Source of the DNA: Geobacter sp. SVR
GTDB lineage: Bacteria > Desulfobacterota > Desulfuromonadia > Geobacterales > Pseudopelobacteraceae
Length of the DNA stretch: 64,000 bases
Reading direction: 5' to 3'
NCBI RefSeq assembly: GCF_016865365.1
Contig: NZ_AP024469.1
Coordinates: 1,045,001-1,109,000, forward strand
The position numbers and the translations under genes are program-made. Positions 46,012 to 55,000 of this stretch are shown here, piece by piece. Below the pieces are notes generated by a model. The model did not search any database, had not been told where the DNA came from, and worked only from the letters and a program-made list of their open reading frames with translations. Every line of letters begins with the position of its first letter. Position 1 is the stretch's first letter.

Positions 46012-46416
46012 ATGCCTCTGTTCAAATGGAAAGAGGAATATTCGGTGCATAATGATGATCTTGACCGGCATCATCAATATTTCATCGCCATTTTGAATGG
46101 GCTGTACGACAATTGTTTCGAAGCCAAACTGGATGACGTCGACAAAAAGATCGATGAGCTGCTGGAGACGGTCGGCTTCTACTTCTCAGCAGAAGAAGAA
46201 TACATGAGGGAGTGCGGATATCCGGGGGTGGAAAATCATATTCAGGAACACCTCGTATTCAACCGGAAGATCCTCGAACTGCAGCAGACCTTCCGTGACA
46301 ATCATCTGGAACTCACCAAGGAACTGATCATTTACCTGGGAAAATGGTTGCTCACCCACATGCTGAAGGAAGACCGGTATTATGCACTGAACACCGGTTC
46401 CGCAATGAACCAGTGA
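46012..46416 (+). CDS. Bacteriohemerythrin
   Basis: 134 residues, single domain. The di-iron ligands are seen as His in DLDRHHQYF, Glu in SAEEEYMRECG, the His-x3-His of VENHIQEHL and the C-terminal His-x4-Asp of HMLKEDRYY. It binds O2 reversibly and may store, deliver or detoxify O2 or NO in a micro-aerobic cell. Transcribed alone from the sigma-54 promoter, with a terminator after it. Confidence 0.93.
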   Translation: MPLFKWKEEYSVHNDDLDRHHQYFIAILNGLYDNCFEAKLDDVDKKIDELLETVGFYFSAEEEYMRECGYPGVENHIQEHLVFNRKILELQQTFRDNHLELTKELIIYLGKWLLTHMLKEDRYYALNTGSAMNQ

Positions 46417-46440
46417 AAGCCCCCGCCCAGTACTCGTGAG

Positions 46441-46471
46441 ACCGCCTGGCAGCATGCAGGGCGGTTTTTTT
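46441..46471 (+). terminator. Rho-independent terminator
   Basis: ACCGCC (46441-46446) pairs with GGCGGT (46460-46465), with two more pairs past a bulge, then seven T. Ends the hemerythrin transcript. Confidence 0.7.
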
Positions 46472-46489
46472 ATGCACCCTCTCGGAACC

Positions 46490-46933
46490 ATGACCGCCAT
46501 ACTGTTGATCGGCATACCGGCCTCCGGCAAAAGCACCTTCTACCGACAGCATTTTTTCGACAGCCACGTACGGATCAGCCTGGACATGCTGAAGACCCGT
46601 CATCGTGAAATGCTGCTGGTACAGGCCTGCCTGGCTGCGCGGCAACCATTCGTGGTGGATGATACCAATGCCACGCGCAGTGTACGGGCGCGTTTCATCG
46701 GTCCATCCCGGGAGGCTGGGTTTCAGGTGATCGGTTACTGCCTCGGTTTCGACGTGCAGGAGGCGCTGGAACGAAACCGGCAGCGGACAGGTGCGGCAAG
46801 GATACCCGATGCGGGGATTCGCGCGGCCGCCGCGAGAAAGGAACTGCCGACTTCGGAGGAGGGATTCGACCGGCTCTGGCATGTTCGCATGGACGGCTGC
46901 GGCGGGTTTATCATTGAAAAGTGGCGGGATTGA
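46490..46933 (+). CDS. P-loop kinase-like AAA protein
   Basis: 147 residues from ATG 46490; an in-frame ATG at 46472 sits in the U-run of the terminator. Walker A is LLIGIPASGKST near the N-terminus. VVDDTNATRSVRARFI fits the Asp-Asp-Thr-Asn motif of polynucleotide-kinase/Zeta-toxin-like P-loop proteins, where it binds the phosphoacceptor. GYCLGFDVQEALERNRQR is the lid. It probably phosphorylates a nucleic acid end or small molecule; substrate unknown. No ribosome site is strong. Confidence 0.75.
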   Translation: MTAILLIGIPASGKSTFYRQHFFDSHVRISLDMLKTRHREMLLVQACLAARQPFVVDDTNATRSVRARFIGPSREAGFQVIGYCLGFDVQEALERNRQRTGAARIPDAGIRAAAARKELPTSEEGFDRLWHVRMDGCGGFIIEKWRD

Positions 46934-46997
46934 ACGGAGCGCACGGAGTGATGTCGCCCCAATGACTGCCGTGGGCTGAGAAGGTGCCTCGGGGCGC

Positions 46998-47522
46998 TTA
47001 CGTCCCGGTTCCGGGGCGCAGCCCCTCCCCTGACTGATGAAGGGGACGAGTTTTGCGCTGTTCGTCCTCGATCTGGTCCTTAATGTGGTTCAGTTCCGTT
47101 GGCGACAGCTGCCTCCGGGCCCGGGGGAAGATCAACTGCTCTTCCTTGTGCACGTGCTGGTTCACGGCGTACTCGAGGTCCGAGAAAAGCGCCTGCCAGG
47201 CCACCGATCCCTGTACCGTTTCCTGATCCACTTCAGCCAGCTGCTGCATAAGCTCTCTGATCGTGTCGTGCTCTGCCAGGGCGGAATGAACCAATTCCAT
47301 CAAGCCGCTGAAACGCCGCAGGCGCAGGTAGAAGTAGCGCTCCTCGCTGTCGGCATGGATGGTGAAAGCCATCTCGAGCCGGCGGAGCAGTTCGGTCTTC
47401 TCCTCCGGGGATGCGGACTTCATCTGATCCAGCACCGTGCTCATCCCCCTGTGGTCGTGTCTCAGGGAGTCGAACAGGCCGACTCCCTTGTGTGTATGCT
47501 CCATGTTCGTGTTCGCCGTCAT
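46998..47522 (-). CDS. Hemerythrin HHE-domain protein
   Basis: 174 residues, ATG after AAAGGAG. The helical HHE cation-binding domain shows DSLRHDHRGM, the His-x3-Glu of FTIHADSEERYF, SALAEHDTIRE and QHVHKEEQLIFP, which together provide a di-iron site. Related proteins act in NO/O2 sensing or Fe-S repair. A disordered basic tail ends the protein. It is separate in sequence type from the bacteriohemerythrin at 46012. Hcp lies 1.3 kb downstream. Confidence 0.88.
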   Translation of the reverse strand: MTANTNMEHTHKGVGLFDSLRHDHRGMSTVLDQMKSASPEEKTELLRRLEMAFTIHADSEERYFYLRLRRFSGLMELVHSALAEHDTIRELMQQLAEVDQETVQGSVAWQALFSDLEYAVNQHVHKEEQLIFPRARRQLSPTELNHIKDQIEDEQRKTRPLHQSGEGLRPGTGT

Positions 47523-47755
47523 TCAGGTCTCCTTTGATCGGCACTCACCCCCGGCCGGAGAGGCCGTTTCTCCAAGCTTAACCAAGAACTCACCCTTTGC
47601 AAGCGCCCCGGGGCGGGGGACAGTCTCCGGGGCAACTCCTCCGGTTCGCGCGTGAACCGATCCTGAACCTTCGACATGATTGACATCGGGATGTTCCAAT
47701 TTAAGCTTTTATACAGAGCGGGTTAACGCACGTCGAACGATCGGGAGGAATCATA

Positions 47756-48241
47756 ATGAAAACCATACTTGCAGTTTTGTTTGCCCTGGTGCTTGCGCTG
47801 CCGGCTTTCGCACAGATGCACGGCTCCCCCGGTAAGGAACATGCGCCGGGGCAGGGGCACATGGAACAGGTCGGTCCCATGGACGGCATGGGAGGAGACA
47901 TGATGGAGATGTGCCTGGAGCATGCCGATGACCTGGGGCTCAATCCCGAGCAGGTCAGGAAAATCAATGCCATTCATCGTGAGATGAAGAAAAAGCAGAT
48001 CCGTTTCAAGGCGGATTGGAAGCTGGCTGAAATGGATCTGAAGGAAATCCTGGAGGTCCGGGATTTCGACATGAAGCGGGCCATGGCCGCTGTCCAGAAA
48101 ATTTCGGATCTGAAGACCAGTCATCGCCTCGATATGCTCAAATCGGTGAAAGACCTCCGGCTCACCCTGACCGATGAGCAGTTTCAGGAGATGAGGAAAA
48201 TGATGATGGCGCACGGCGGTTGCCGGGGATGCGGCAGGTAA
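47756..48241 (+). CDS. Spy/CpxP-like periplasmic protein
   Basis: 161 residues after GGGAGGAATC. Signal peptide MKTILAVLFALVLALPAFAQ, then a Met/His/Gly-rich stretch (GGDMMEMCLEHADD) likely to bind metal. Two LTxxQ-like segments follow (LGLNPEQVRKINAIHREM and LTLTDEQFQEMRK) in a helical hairpin like Spy, CpxP and ZraP. The C-terminus GGCRGCGR adds a CxxC. It is probably a periplasmic chaperone or metal-responsive protein. No two-component system is adjacent. Confidence 0.82.
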   Translation: MKTILAVLFALVLALPAFAQMHGSPGKEHAPGQGHMEQVGPMDGMGGDMMEMCLEHADDLGLNPEQVRKINAIHREMKKKQIRFKADWKLAEMDLKEILEVRDFDMKRAMAAVQKISDLKTSHRLDMLKSVKDLRLTLTDEQFQEMRKMMMAHGGCRGCGR

Positions 48242-48267
48242 CCGATAAAGGATCTACCGGAACGTAC

Positions 48268-48297
48268 AAGGGCTGCGCACCAAAATGCGCAGCCCTT
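48268..48297. terminator. Hairpin between convergent genes
   Basis: A perfect 12-bp stem (AAGGGCTGCGCA at 48268-48279 with 48286-48297) around a 6-base loop lies between the Spy-like gene and hcp. There is no U-run on either strand, so it is a weak intrinsic terminator but well placed to serve both. Confidence 0.5.
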
Positions 48298-48322
48298 GAC
48301 GTTTCGGGATATTCCCGCCCGC

Positions 48323-49990
48323 CTATCCTGCGGCAGTTGCCCCCAAAGCCTGGCTCAGATCCTGGCCAGGGCTCGTAATCGGACCCAGATTGTAATTCTG
48401 CACGAGGAAATCCAGCACCCCCGGCGAGACATAGGCCGGCAGGGTGGGGCCCAGTTTGATGTTCCTGATACCAAGGTGCAGGAGCGTCAGCAGGATCACG
48501 TGCGCCTTCTGCTCATACCAGGAAAGGATCATGGACAGCGGCAGGTCGTTTACCCCGCAATTGAAGGCATTGGCCAGGGCCAAGGCAATGCGGACCGCCG
48601 AATAGGCGTCATTGCACTGCCCGACGTCGAGCAGCCGCGGAATGCCCCCGATGTCTCCGAATTCCAGCCGGTTGAAGCGGTTCTTGCCGCAGGCCAGAGT
48701 CAGGATCATGCAGTCCTTGGGCACTTGCTGGGCCAGGTCGGTGAAGTAATTCCTGCCCGGTTTGGCGCCGTCGCATCCGCCGATCAGGAAGAAGTGCCGG
48801 ATGGCTCCGCTCTTGACCGCTTCAACCACCTGAGGAGCCACGGCAGTGACCGCCTCGTGGCCGAAGCCTACCATAATTTCCTGCCCCTGTTTCTCCGGCA
48901 GGTCAGGCAGTTGCAGCGCCTTTTCTATCAGGGGAGAGAAGTCGTAGCCCTCCAGGTGCGGGATGCCCGGCCAGGAGGTTTCCCCCCAGGTGAAGAGACG
49001 GTCGGTGTAGGATGGATCCGGACGCTGAATGCAGTTGGTGTTGAAGATGATCGCGCCGGAGAAATCGGGCAGTTCGCGGGTCTGATTCTGCCAGGCCCCG
49101 CCGAAATTGCCGGCGAAGTGGGGATATTTCCGCAGTCCGGGATAGCCGTTGGCCGGCAGCATTTCCCCATGGGTATAGACATTGATCCCCTTGCCCTCGC
49201 TCTGTTTGAGGATCTCCTCCAGCATCGGCAGGTCGTGTCCCGACACCACAATTCCCTTGCCCTTCCTGGTCCCGAGGCTGACCTTCATCGGCTGCGGAGG
49301 GGAGTAGCGCTCGGCGTGGCCGTCGTAGAGCAGCTCCATTGTCCGAAGATTGACCTTGCCGCACTCCAGGGACAGGGCCACGAAATCCTGCAGCGTCCGG
49401 GAGGGATCGGCAGTGGCGGCCAGGGCACGGTGAATGAAGGCATATATTTCATCATCCTCTTTTTCCATCTCCATGGCATGCCAGGCAAAGGCGCCCATCC
49501 CCATCAAGCCGTAGATAAGGATTTCGATGGTGGAAAGTGTATCGGCATCCTGATGCCAGGTCCTGACGCCGCAGCTTTTTCCCTGCGCTACGAGTCCCGG
49601 AATGTCGCCGGCCGGGACCCAGTTCTGGGGTGCGGCGGCATATCCCGGCGCAGATTGCGCGGATGCCTGGCGCTGCGCTTTTGCGAGCATGTCGCGGGCC
49701 TGCTCCTTTACCTGGTAACAGCGCTTCAGACGCCGGACAATGTCTTCGACGTCAAAGTTGACGTTGGTGACCCGGGTAAAGAGGCCGTCCAGCATGAAGC
49801 GGTCGATCCCGCGGTCTTTTGCCCCCAGCTCGCGCGCCTGGTGGGCATAGACGGCAATCCCCTGGAGACCATGTATCATCAGGTCCAGCAGGGCTGACAC
49901 CTGCGGGTCCTTCCCGCAGACCCCTATTGTCTCGCATCCCTTGCCTTGGGCAGCCTGCTCGCACTGCCTGCAAAACATCGCCTGTTCCAT
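48323..49990 (-). CDS. hcp: Hybrid cluster protein (hydroxylamine/NO reductase)
   Basis: 555 residues from the ATG at 49990 (AAGGAG six bases upstream); the open frame reaches 50044 without a ribosome site. N-terminal Cys7, Cys10, Cys19 and Cys25 (C-x2-C-x8-C-x5-C) mark the class I cubane-cluster type. Hybrid-cluster ligands are seen in the C-terminal part (FNTNCIQRP, TLACGKNRF, DVGQCNDAY). It reduces NO to N2O and hydroxylamine to ammonia and protects anaerobes from nitrosative stress. No hcr reductase is next to it, as is usual for class I. Confidence 0.95.
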   Translation of the reverse strand: MEQAMFCRQCEQAAQGKGCETIGVCGKDPQVSALLDLMIHGLQGIAVYAHQARELGAKDRGIDRFMLDGLFTRVTNVNFDVEDIVRRLKRCYQVKEQARDMLAKAQRQASAQSAPGYAAAPQNWVPAGDIPGLVAQGKSCGVRTWHQDADTLSTIEILIYGLMGMGAFAWHAMEMEKEDDEIYAFIHRALAATADPSRTLQDFVALSLECGKVNLRTMELLYDGHAERYSPPQPMKVSLGTRKGKGIVVSGHDLPMLEEILKQSEGKGINVYTHGEMLPANGYPGLRKYPHFAGNFGGAWQNQTRELPDFSGAIIFNTNCIQRPDPSYTDRLFTWGETSWPGIPHLEGYDFSPLIEKALQLPDLPEKQGQEIMVGFGHEAVTAVAPQVVEAVKSGAIRHFFLIGGCDGAKPGRNYFTDLAQQVPKDCMILTLACGKNRFNRLEFGDIGGIPRLLDVGQCNDAYSAVRIALALANAFNCGVNDLPLSMILSWYEQKAHVILLTLLHLGIRNIKLGPTLPAYVSPGVLDFLVQNYNLGPITSPGQDLSQALGATAAG

Positions 49991-50087
49991 GATCCGCTCC
50001 TTCATCTCTTGAAGATGGTTCCACCTGTGCAAAAGGTCGCCCAACGTGCGGAGGACGACCTTCCTGTTGTTTGCCGGTCAGAATGTT

Positions 50088-50642
50088 CTACATGCCTTTG
50101 CCGCCGGCTTTGCCTGTCTCGGCCCCCACCTTGGCGGCAGTGTCCCTGGCCAGTTGCAGATGCTGTTCGAGCACGGGCAGGGTCTTCCCGGCCCAGGCCT
50201 TCAGATCGGGATCCTTGACCTTCTGGGTGGCATCCTTGAAATCCTTGACGTCCTTGACATGGTCCTTGACCATCATTTTCATGTACTGCTTGTCGAAATC
50301 GGCACCCGAGAGCTTCTGCAGTTTGTCCAGCATCGACTTGTGCTTGGATTCCAGCCTGCTCGGCAGGTCTATCTGCTTCTGCTGGGCAAGCTGTTTCAAT
50401 TCATCATTGGCCTTGCCATGATCCGTGACCATCTTTGAGCCGAAATCCTTGACCTGCTGCGATTGTGCCTTGGTCTGGGCGATCTCGCCGAGCTGAACCT
50501 CCAGCATGCCTCCGCTGGCCGCTTCCTTGATGAACTTCTTGTCCGCCGCTGCCATGTCCCCGCCGGCCGCAAAGCCGAGAGACGCGATGCTGCCGAATAC
50601 AAGCATACCGATTATCACCAGAATCCAGTTCCGTGTGTGCAT
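50088..50642 (-). CDS. DUF4142 exported protein
   Basis: 184 residues from the ATG at 50642 after CGGAGGAG. Signal peptide MHTRNWILVIIGMLVFGSIA then SLGFAAG. The mature helical domain (ADKKFIKEAASGGMLEVQLG; VKDFGSKMVTDHGKANDELK; YMKMMVKDHVKDVKDFK) is the ferritin-like DUF4142 fold of predicted periplasmic or outer-membrane proteins linked with stress. His and Asp/Glu residues could bind metal. It lies 98 bases upstream of hcp on the same strand and may be co-transcribed. Confidence 0.87.
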   Translation of the reverse strand: MHTRNWILVIIGMLVFGSIASLGFAAGGDMAAADKKFIKEAASGGMLEVQLGEIAQTKAQSQQVKDFGSKMVTDHGKANDELKQLAQQKQIDLPSRLESKHKSMLDKLQKLSGADFDKQYMKMMVKDHVKDVKDFKDATQKVKDPDLKAWAGKTLPVLEQHLQLARDTAAKVGAETGKAGGKGM

Positions 50643-50957
50643 ACAGTCTCCTCCGGGCCGGCGCAAGCCGGCGTCTGTCGTGTCGTGGTGTATGCCTTCT
50701 GATTAAAAAAGTAACTCGCAAACCGGCCTTGTCAAACCGTTTGACGGCTCACCCCGATGCCGGGGAGGCGGATGGCGGGGACGTCAGGATGAACACCGTG
50801 AGGGAGTTTCCCCGAAGGCGCTGCTCCGGCTTCGTCTCCCTCCGATGGCAGAATCGGCCAGGGGAGGGATCGACGGCAGCGGTTGGTGCGATAGACTTGT
50901 TACTCATATCGTTACGACCGTCGCCATGCCGGGCAAGACCGGAGGAAAGGAGTGCCT

Positions 50958-52013
50958 GTGGACGCACGCTCTGCCCAGACCACCACCATCTGCATGAGTT
51001 TTCGTGAAGCGGCCCTGGGGGTTGGTGCAACCATTCTGAGAGGAGCAGCCCCTACCGATCCTGTGCTCGATTTCGCATTGTCTACCGCTGCCGGATTCGC
51101 TTCCAGTCCGCGCCGCCTGGAATGTCGTTTTCTGTACGACGAACAGGGCAGCGCGCTGTTCGAGCGGATCACCGTCCAGCCGGAGTATTACCTGACCCGC
51201 ACTGAAACGGAAATTCTGGCGGCTTCGGCCAAACGGATCCGGGAGATTACCGGGCCGGTGACCTTGGTGGAGCTCGGTTCGGGCTATTCGGTCAAGACCG
51301 AACACCTGCTGCGCGCCTGGTTGGCACGTGGCCGGCCGGTGCGCTACGTGCCGGTGGATGTCAGCGAAAGCGCCCTGTGGAGCGCTTGCCGCACCATTTC
51401 AGTCACCCATCCGGACGTCCAGGTAATCGGTGTCAATACCGAATATCCCGGTGCATTTCCGCTTTTCAGGGAGCTTTTCCCGGTGCTGGTCATGTTTCTG
51501 GGCAGCACGATCGGAAACTTCACCCCCCTGGAGAACACCGCGTTCCTGGAAGGCCTCTCCGCGGCACTGTCGCCGGGCGATTTTTTCCTGGTCGGACTTG
51601 ACCTGGTCAAGGAGGCGCCGATAATCGAGGCCGCCTATAACGATGCAGCCGGAGTCACCGGAGAATTCACCCGCAATCTCTTCGCCAGGATGAACCGGGA
51701 ACTGGGCAGTGGCATCGATCTCTCAGCGGTGCAGCATGACGCCCGCTACAACCCTGATAAGGAGCAGGTGGAAATCAAGGCGCTGTTCACGAGTCCGCAG
51801 GCCATTCGCATCAGGCAGCTGGAAGAAACCTTCCGGGTCAGCCGGGGGGAAACGGTGCGCACCGAAATCAGCCGTAAATTCCGCATCGACCGCTTTGTCC
51901 CCCAGTTGGAGGCATTCGGCTTTGCCACGGAAGACGTGTTCATCGACGATCAGGGCTGGTTCGCGCTGGTGCTGGCGCGACGGGTGCCGCTCAGGGCCGG
52001 AGGTACCGCTTGA
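50958..52013 (+). CDS. egtD: EgtD, histidine N-alpha-trimethyltransferase
   Basis: 351 residues from GTG 50958 (AAAGGAG six bases before; GTG 50952 is too close). The EgtD family signature FLYDEQGSALFERITVQPEY and YLTRTETEIL lies near 55-85. The SAM site LVELGSGYSVKTEHLL follows near 105, then YVPVDVSESAL and FLGSTIGNFTPLE. It makes hercynine (N-alpha-trimethylhistidine) from histidine with three SAM. The stop overlaps the start of the next gene (TGATG), implying translational coupling to the sulfur-inserting step. No oxygen-dependent EgtB is present. Confidence 0.93.
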   Translation: MDARSAQTTTICMSFREAALGVGATILRGAAPTDPVLDFALSTAAGFASSPRRLECRFLYDEQGSALFERITVQPEYYLTRTETEILAASAKRIREITGPVTLVELGSGYSVKTEHLLRAWLARGRPVRYVPVDVSESALWSACRTISVTHPDVQVIGVNTEYPGAFPLFRELFPVLVMFLGSTIGNFTPLENTAFLEGLSAALSPGDFFLVGLDLVKEAPIIEAAYNDAAGVTGEFTRNLFARMNRELGSGIDLSAVQHDARYNPDKEQVEIKALFTSPQAIRIRQLEETFRVSRGETVRTEISRKFRIDRFVPQLEAFGFATEDVFIDDQGWFALVLARRVPLRAGGTA

Positions 52014-55000
52014 TGCCGGCTCCGATCCCCGAAGTGCGCCACGGGATGTGCGGTATATGTCCTGCCGGCTGTTTCGTCACCGTTACCCTCGAAAATGGCC
52101 ATCTGGTACAGGTGGAGCCGCAGCAGGACCACCCTCTGGGGATGATCTGCCGCATCGGCCGCACATCGCCGCAGCTGGTCCATGACCCGGACCGGCTGCT
52201 CTATCCGCTGCGGCGTAAAGGACCCAAGGGGAACTACGATTTCGAACGGATCACCTGGGACCGGGCCTTTGAGATCATTGCAGAACGACTGGAAGGGATC
52301 AAAAAAGCACACGGCCCGGAGGCAGTGGCCATCTATACCGGCCGGGGGGGCTTCGACATGGCCCTGTGCGACCTGTTCCAGCCTGCCGGTGTGGCCGTTT
52401 CTTCGGCCTCCAGTGTCCTGTTCCCCTTCGGTTCCCCCAATACGCTGGGGGTAGGGGCGTTGTGCTATGTCTCCTTTGCCATGATCGCGCCCCATGTAAC
52501 CATGGGGGAGATGCTGATCACCATGGAGACCGACCTGGAACAGGCCGGGCTGATCGTCCTGTGGGGGGCCAACCCGGCCACCGACTCTCCGCCGCTGGCT
52601 CATCGGCAGATCCTGCAGGCGCGCCGGCGGGGAGCCCAGGTAGTGGCGATCGATCCGCGCCGGGCCGAAACGGCCCGCGAGTCGGGGGCGGAGTGGATTC
52701 CGCTGCGCCCCGGCACTGACGGAGCCCTGGCCCTGGGCATGATCAACGTGCTGATCGAGGAGGAACTCTATGACGAGCAATTCGTACGCTCCTGGACCAC
52801 AGGCTTCGAGGAGCTGCGGCAGTACGTGCAGCACTACCGACCCGAGGCGGTGCAGCAGATTACCGGCGTGCCACAGGAAGCGGTGCGGGACCTGGCCCGG
52901 CGGATCGCTTCCGCGCGCGGGGCCTGCCCGGTCATGTATACCGGCCTGGAATATTCGGACAGCGGCGTGCAGGCCATCCGCGCTGTCTTTACCCTGTGGG
53001 CCCTGGCAGGGCAGCTGGACGTGCCGGGAGGGCTCCTGTTCCGGATGAAGCAGAACGTCTTTCCCCAGAACCGCAGCGGACTGATCCCCAACCCGGACGT
53101 CAAAAAGGCGCTCGGGCGGGACCGCTTCCCGGTCTACAGCGCCTATCGCGGTGAATCGCATGCCATCGCGCTGCCCGACGCCGTGCTCCACGGCCGGCCC
53201 TATCCGATCCGCGCCCTGACTGTGCTGGGAGGATCGATCATCACTGCCTGGCCGGAACCGGAGCTGTGGCGCAGAACCTTTGCAGCCCTCGACTTCATGG
53301 TGACCATCAACCGCTATCACACCGCCGACTCGGCCTATGCCGACATCGTGCTGCCCGCCGCTACCGGCTACGAAACCACCTCCTACATGCGCTTCGGCCC
53401 ACTCTTCAAGATCCGGGAGCAACTGGTGGCGCCCCAGGGAGAAGCGCGCAACGACTTCCTGATTCTGGCGGAACTGGCCCGGCGTCTGGGATACGGGCAC
53501 CTCTACCCCCAGAGCGAAGAGGAGCTGCTGCGTTTTGCCCTGGAGGGCAGCGGCTTCACCTTGGAACAGGTGCGCGCATCCGGCGGAGAGGCGCGGGTCC
53601 CGACGGTGATGATGCAATATAAGAAATGGGAAAAGGGGCTTTTGAGGCCGGATAGCAAGGCGGGGTTCGATACCCCCAGCGGCCGCTTCGAGATCGCCTC
53701 GTCGCTCCTGGCAGAGCACGGTTACGACCCTTTGCCGGTCTATACCGAGCCGGCCGAAGGACCACTGGCAAATCCGGAGCTGGCCCGCCGCTATCCGCTG
53801 GTGTTCAATTCCGGCGCCCGGACCATGTACGATTTTCGCAGCCAGCATCATGGCCTGGCCGAGCTGGCCCAGGGGCATCCGGGCCCGACACTGACCATCA
53901 ACAGCGCCGACGCAGCGGCGCGCGGCATAGCCGATGGGGACATGGTCTGGGTGAAGACGGCTCGGGGCAGGGCGCTTTTTACGGCGCGGCCGACCGGGGA
54001 GATCGTCCAGGGGGCGGTGGATGCAGCCATGGGAGGAGGCGGCCCGCTCGGTTCGGCCGAGTGGCAGGGATGCAATGTGAACGATCTGACCGACTTGGCC
54101 CGCTTCGATCCTATTTCGGGGTTTCCGATCTACAAGACCCTGCTGTGCCAGGTAGAAAAAGGGGAGGTGCAGGATTCCGCAAGCCCTGCAGCGGAGCGCG
54201 GGCAGAAGACATCAACCGGCAGGTGCGGCGATGAGGGCTGGTCCGTGTCATCCGAAATCGTGGCTGCGGTCGAGCCGGCGCGCCAGGTCTACCTGGACCA
54301 CAATGCCACCACACCGGTGGCAACGGAGGTGCTGGAGGCGATGCTGCCGTTTCTGGGGGAGGCCTGCGGAAACCCCTCCAGCATCCATGGCACCGGCAAC
54401 AGGGCCCGCACTGCTCTGGAAGGGGCGCGCAGGATGGTGGCCCAGGCCCTGAACTGCACCGCCCGCCGCGTGATCTTTACCGGCGGCGGGTCGGAGGCCG
54501 ACAATCTGGCCATTCTCGGCCTGGCCCGCGCTTCGGACGGTTCCCGCCGGCACCTGATCGTCAGCAGCATCGAGCATCCGGCCGTGCTGGCCCCCTGCCG
54601 GTCGCTGGAGGCTGAGGGGTTCGAACTGACCCTGTTGCCCGTCGATCGCGAGGGGGTGGTGCAGCCGGCCAGCCTGGCCGGGGCATTGCGTCCCGAGACG
54701 CTGCTGGTGTCGGTGATGCTGGCCAACAACGAAACCGGGGCTGTGCAGCCGGTGCGCGAACTGGCCCGGCTCGCACACCAGGCAGGGGCCTTCTTCCATA
54801 CCGATGCGGTGCAGGCTTTTGGCAAGCTGCCGATCGACGTCGAGGAACTGGGGGTGGATACGCTGGCAGTGTCGGCCCACAAGCTGCACGGACCGAAAGG
54901 GGTGGGAGCGCTGTACTTGCGCAAGGATCTGCCACTGGAGCCGTTGATCAGGGGAGGGGGGCAGGAGCGCGGCCTGCGGGCGGGAACCGAGAACGTTCCC

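Noticed and set aside
48296-49897. 533-codon open frame on the plus strand
   Set aside because: Antisense to hcp, which has all cluster ligands.
50643-50957. A molybdenum-cofactor riboswitch before egtD
   Set aside because: The stretch is GC-rich with local dyads, but I could not match the consensus.
51950-53878. 642-codon open frame on the minus strand, and 54248-55353 frames
   Set aside because: Shadows of the molybdopterin-desulfurase gene; no motif, no ribosome site.
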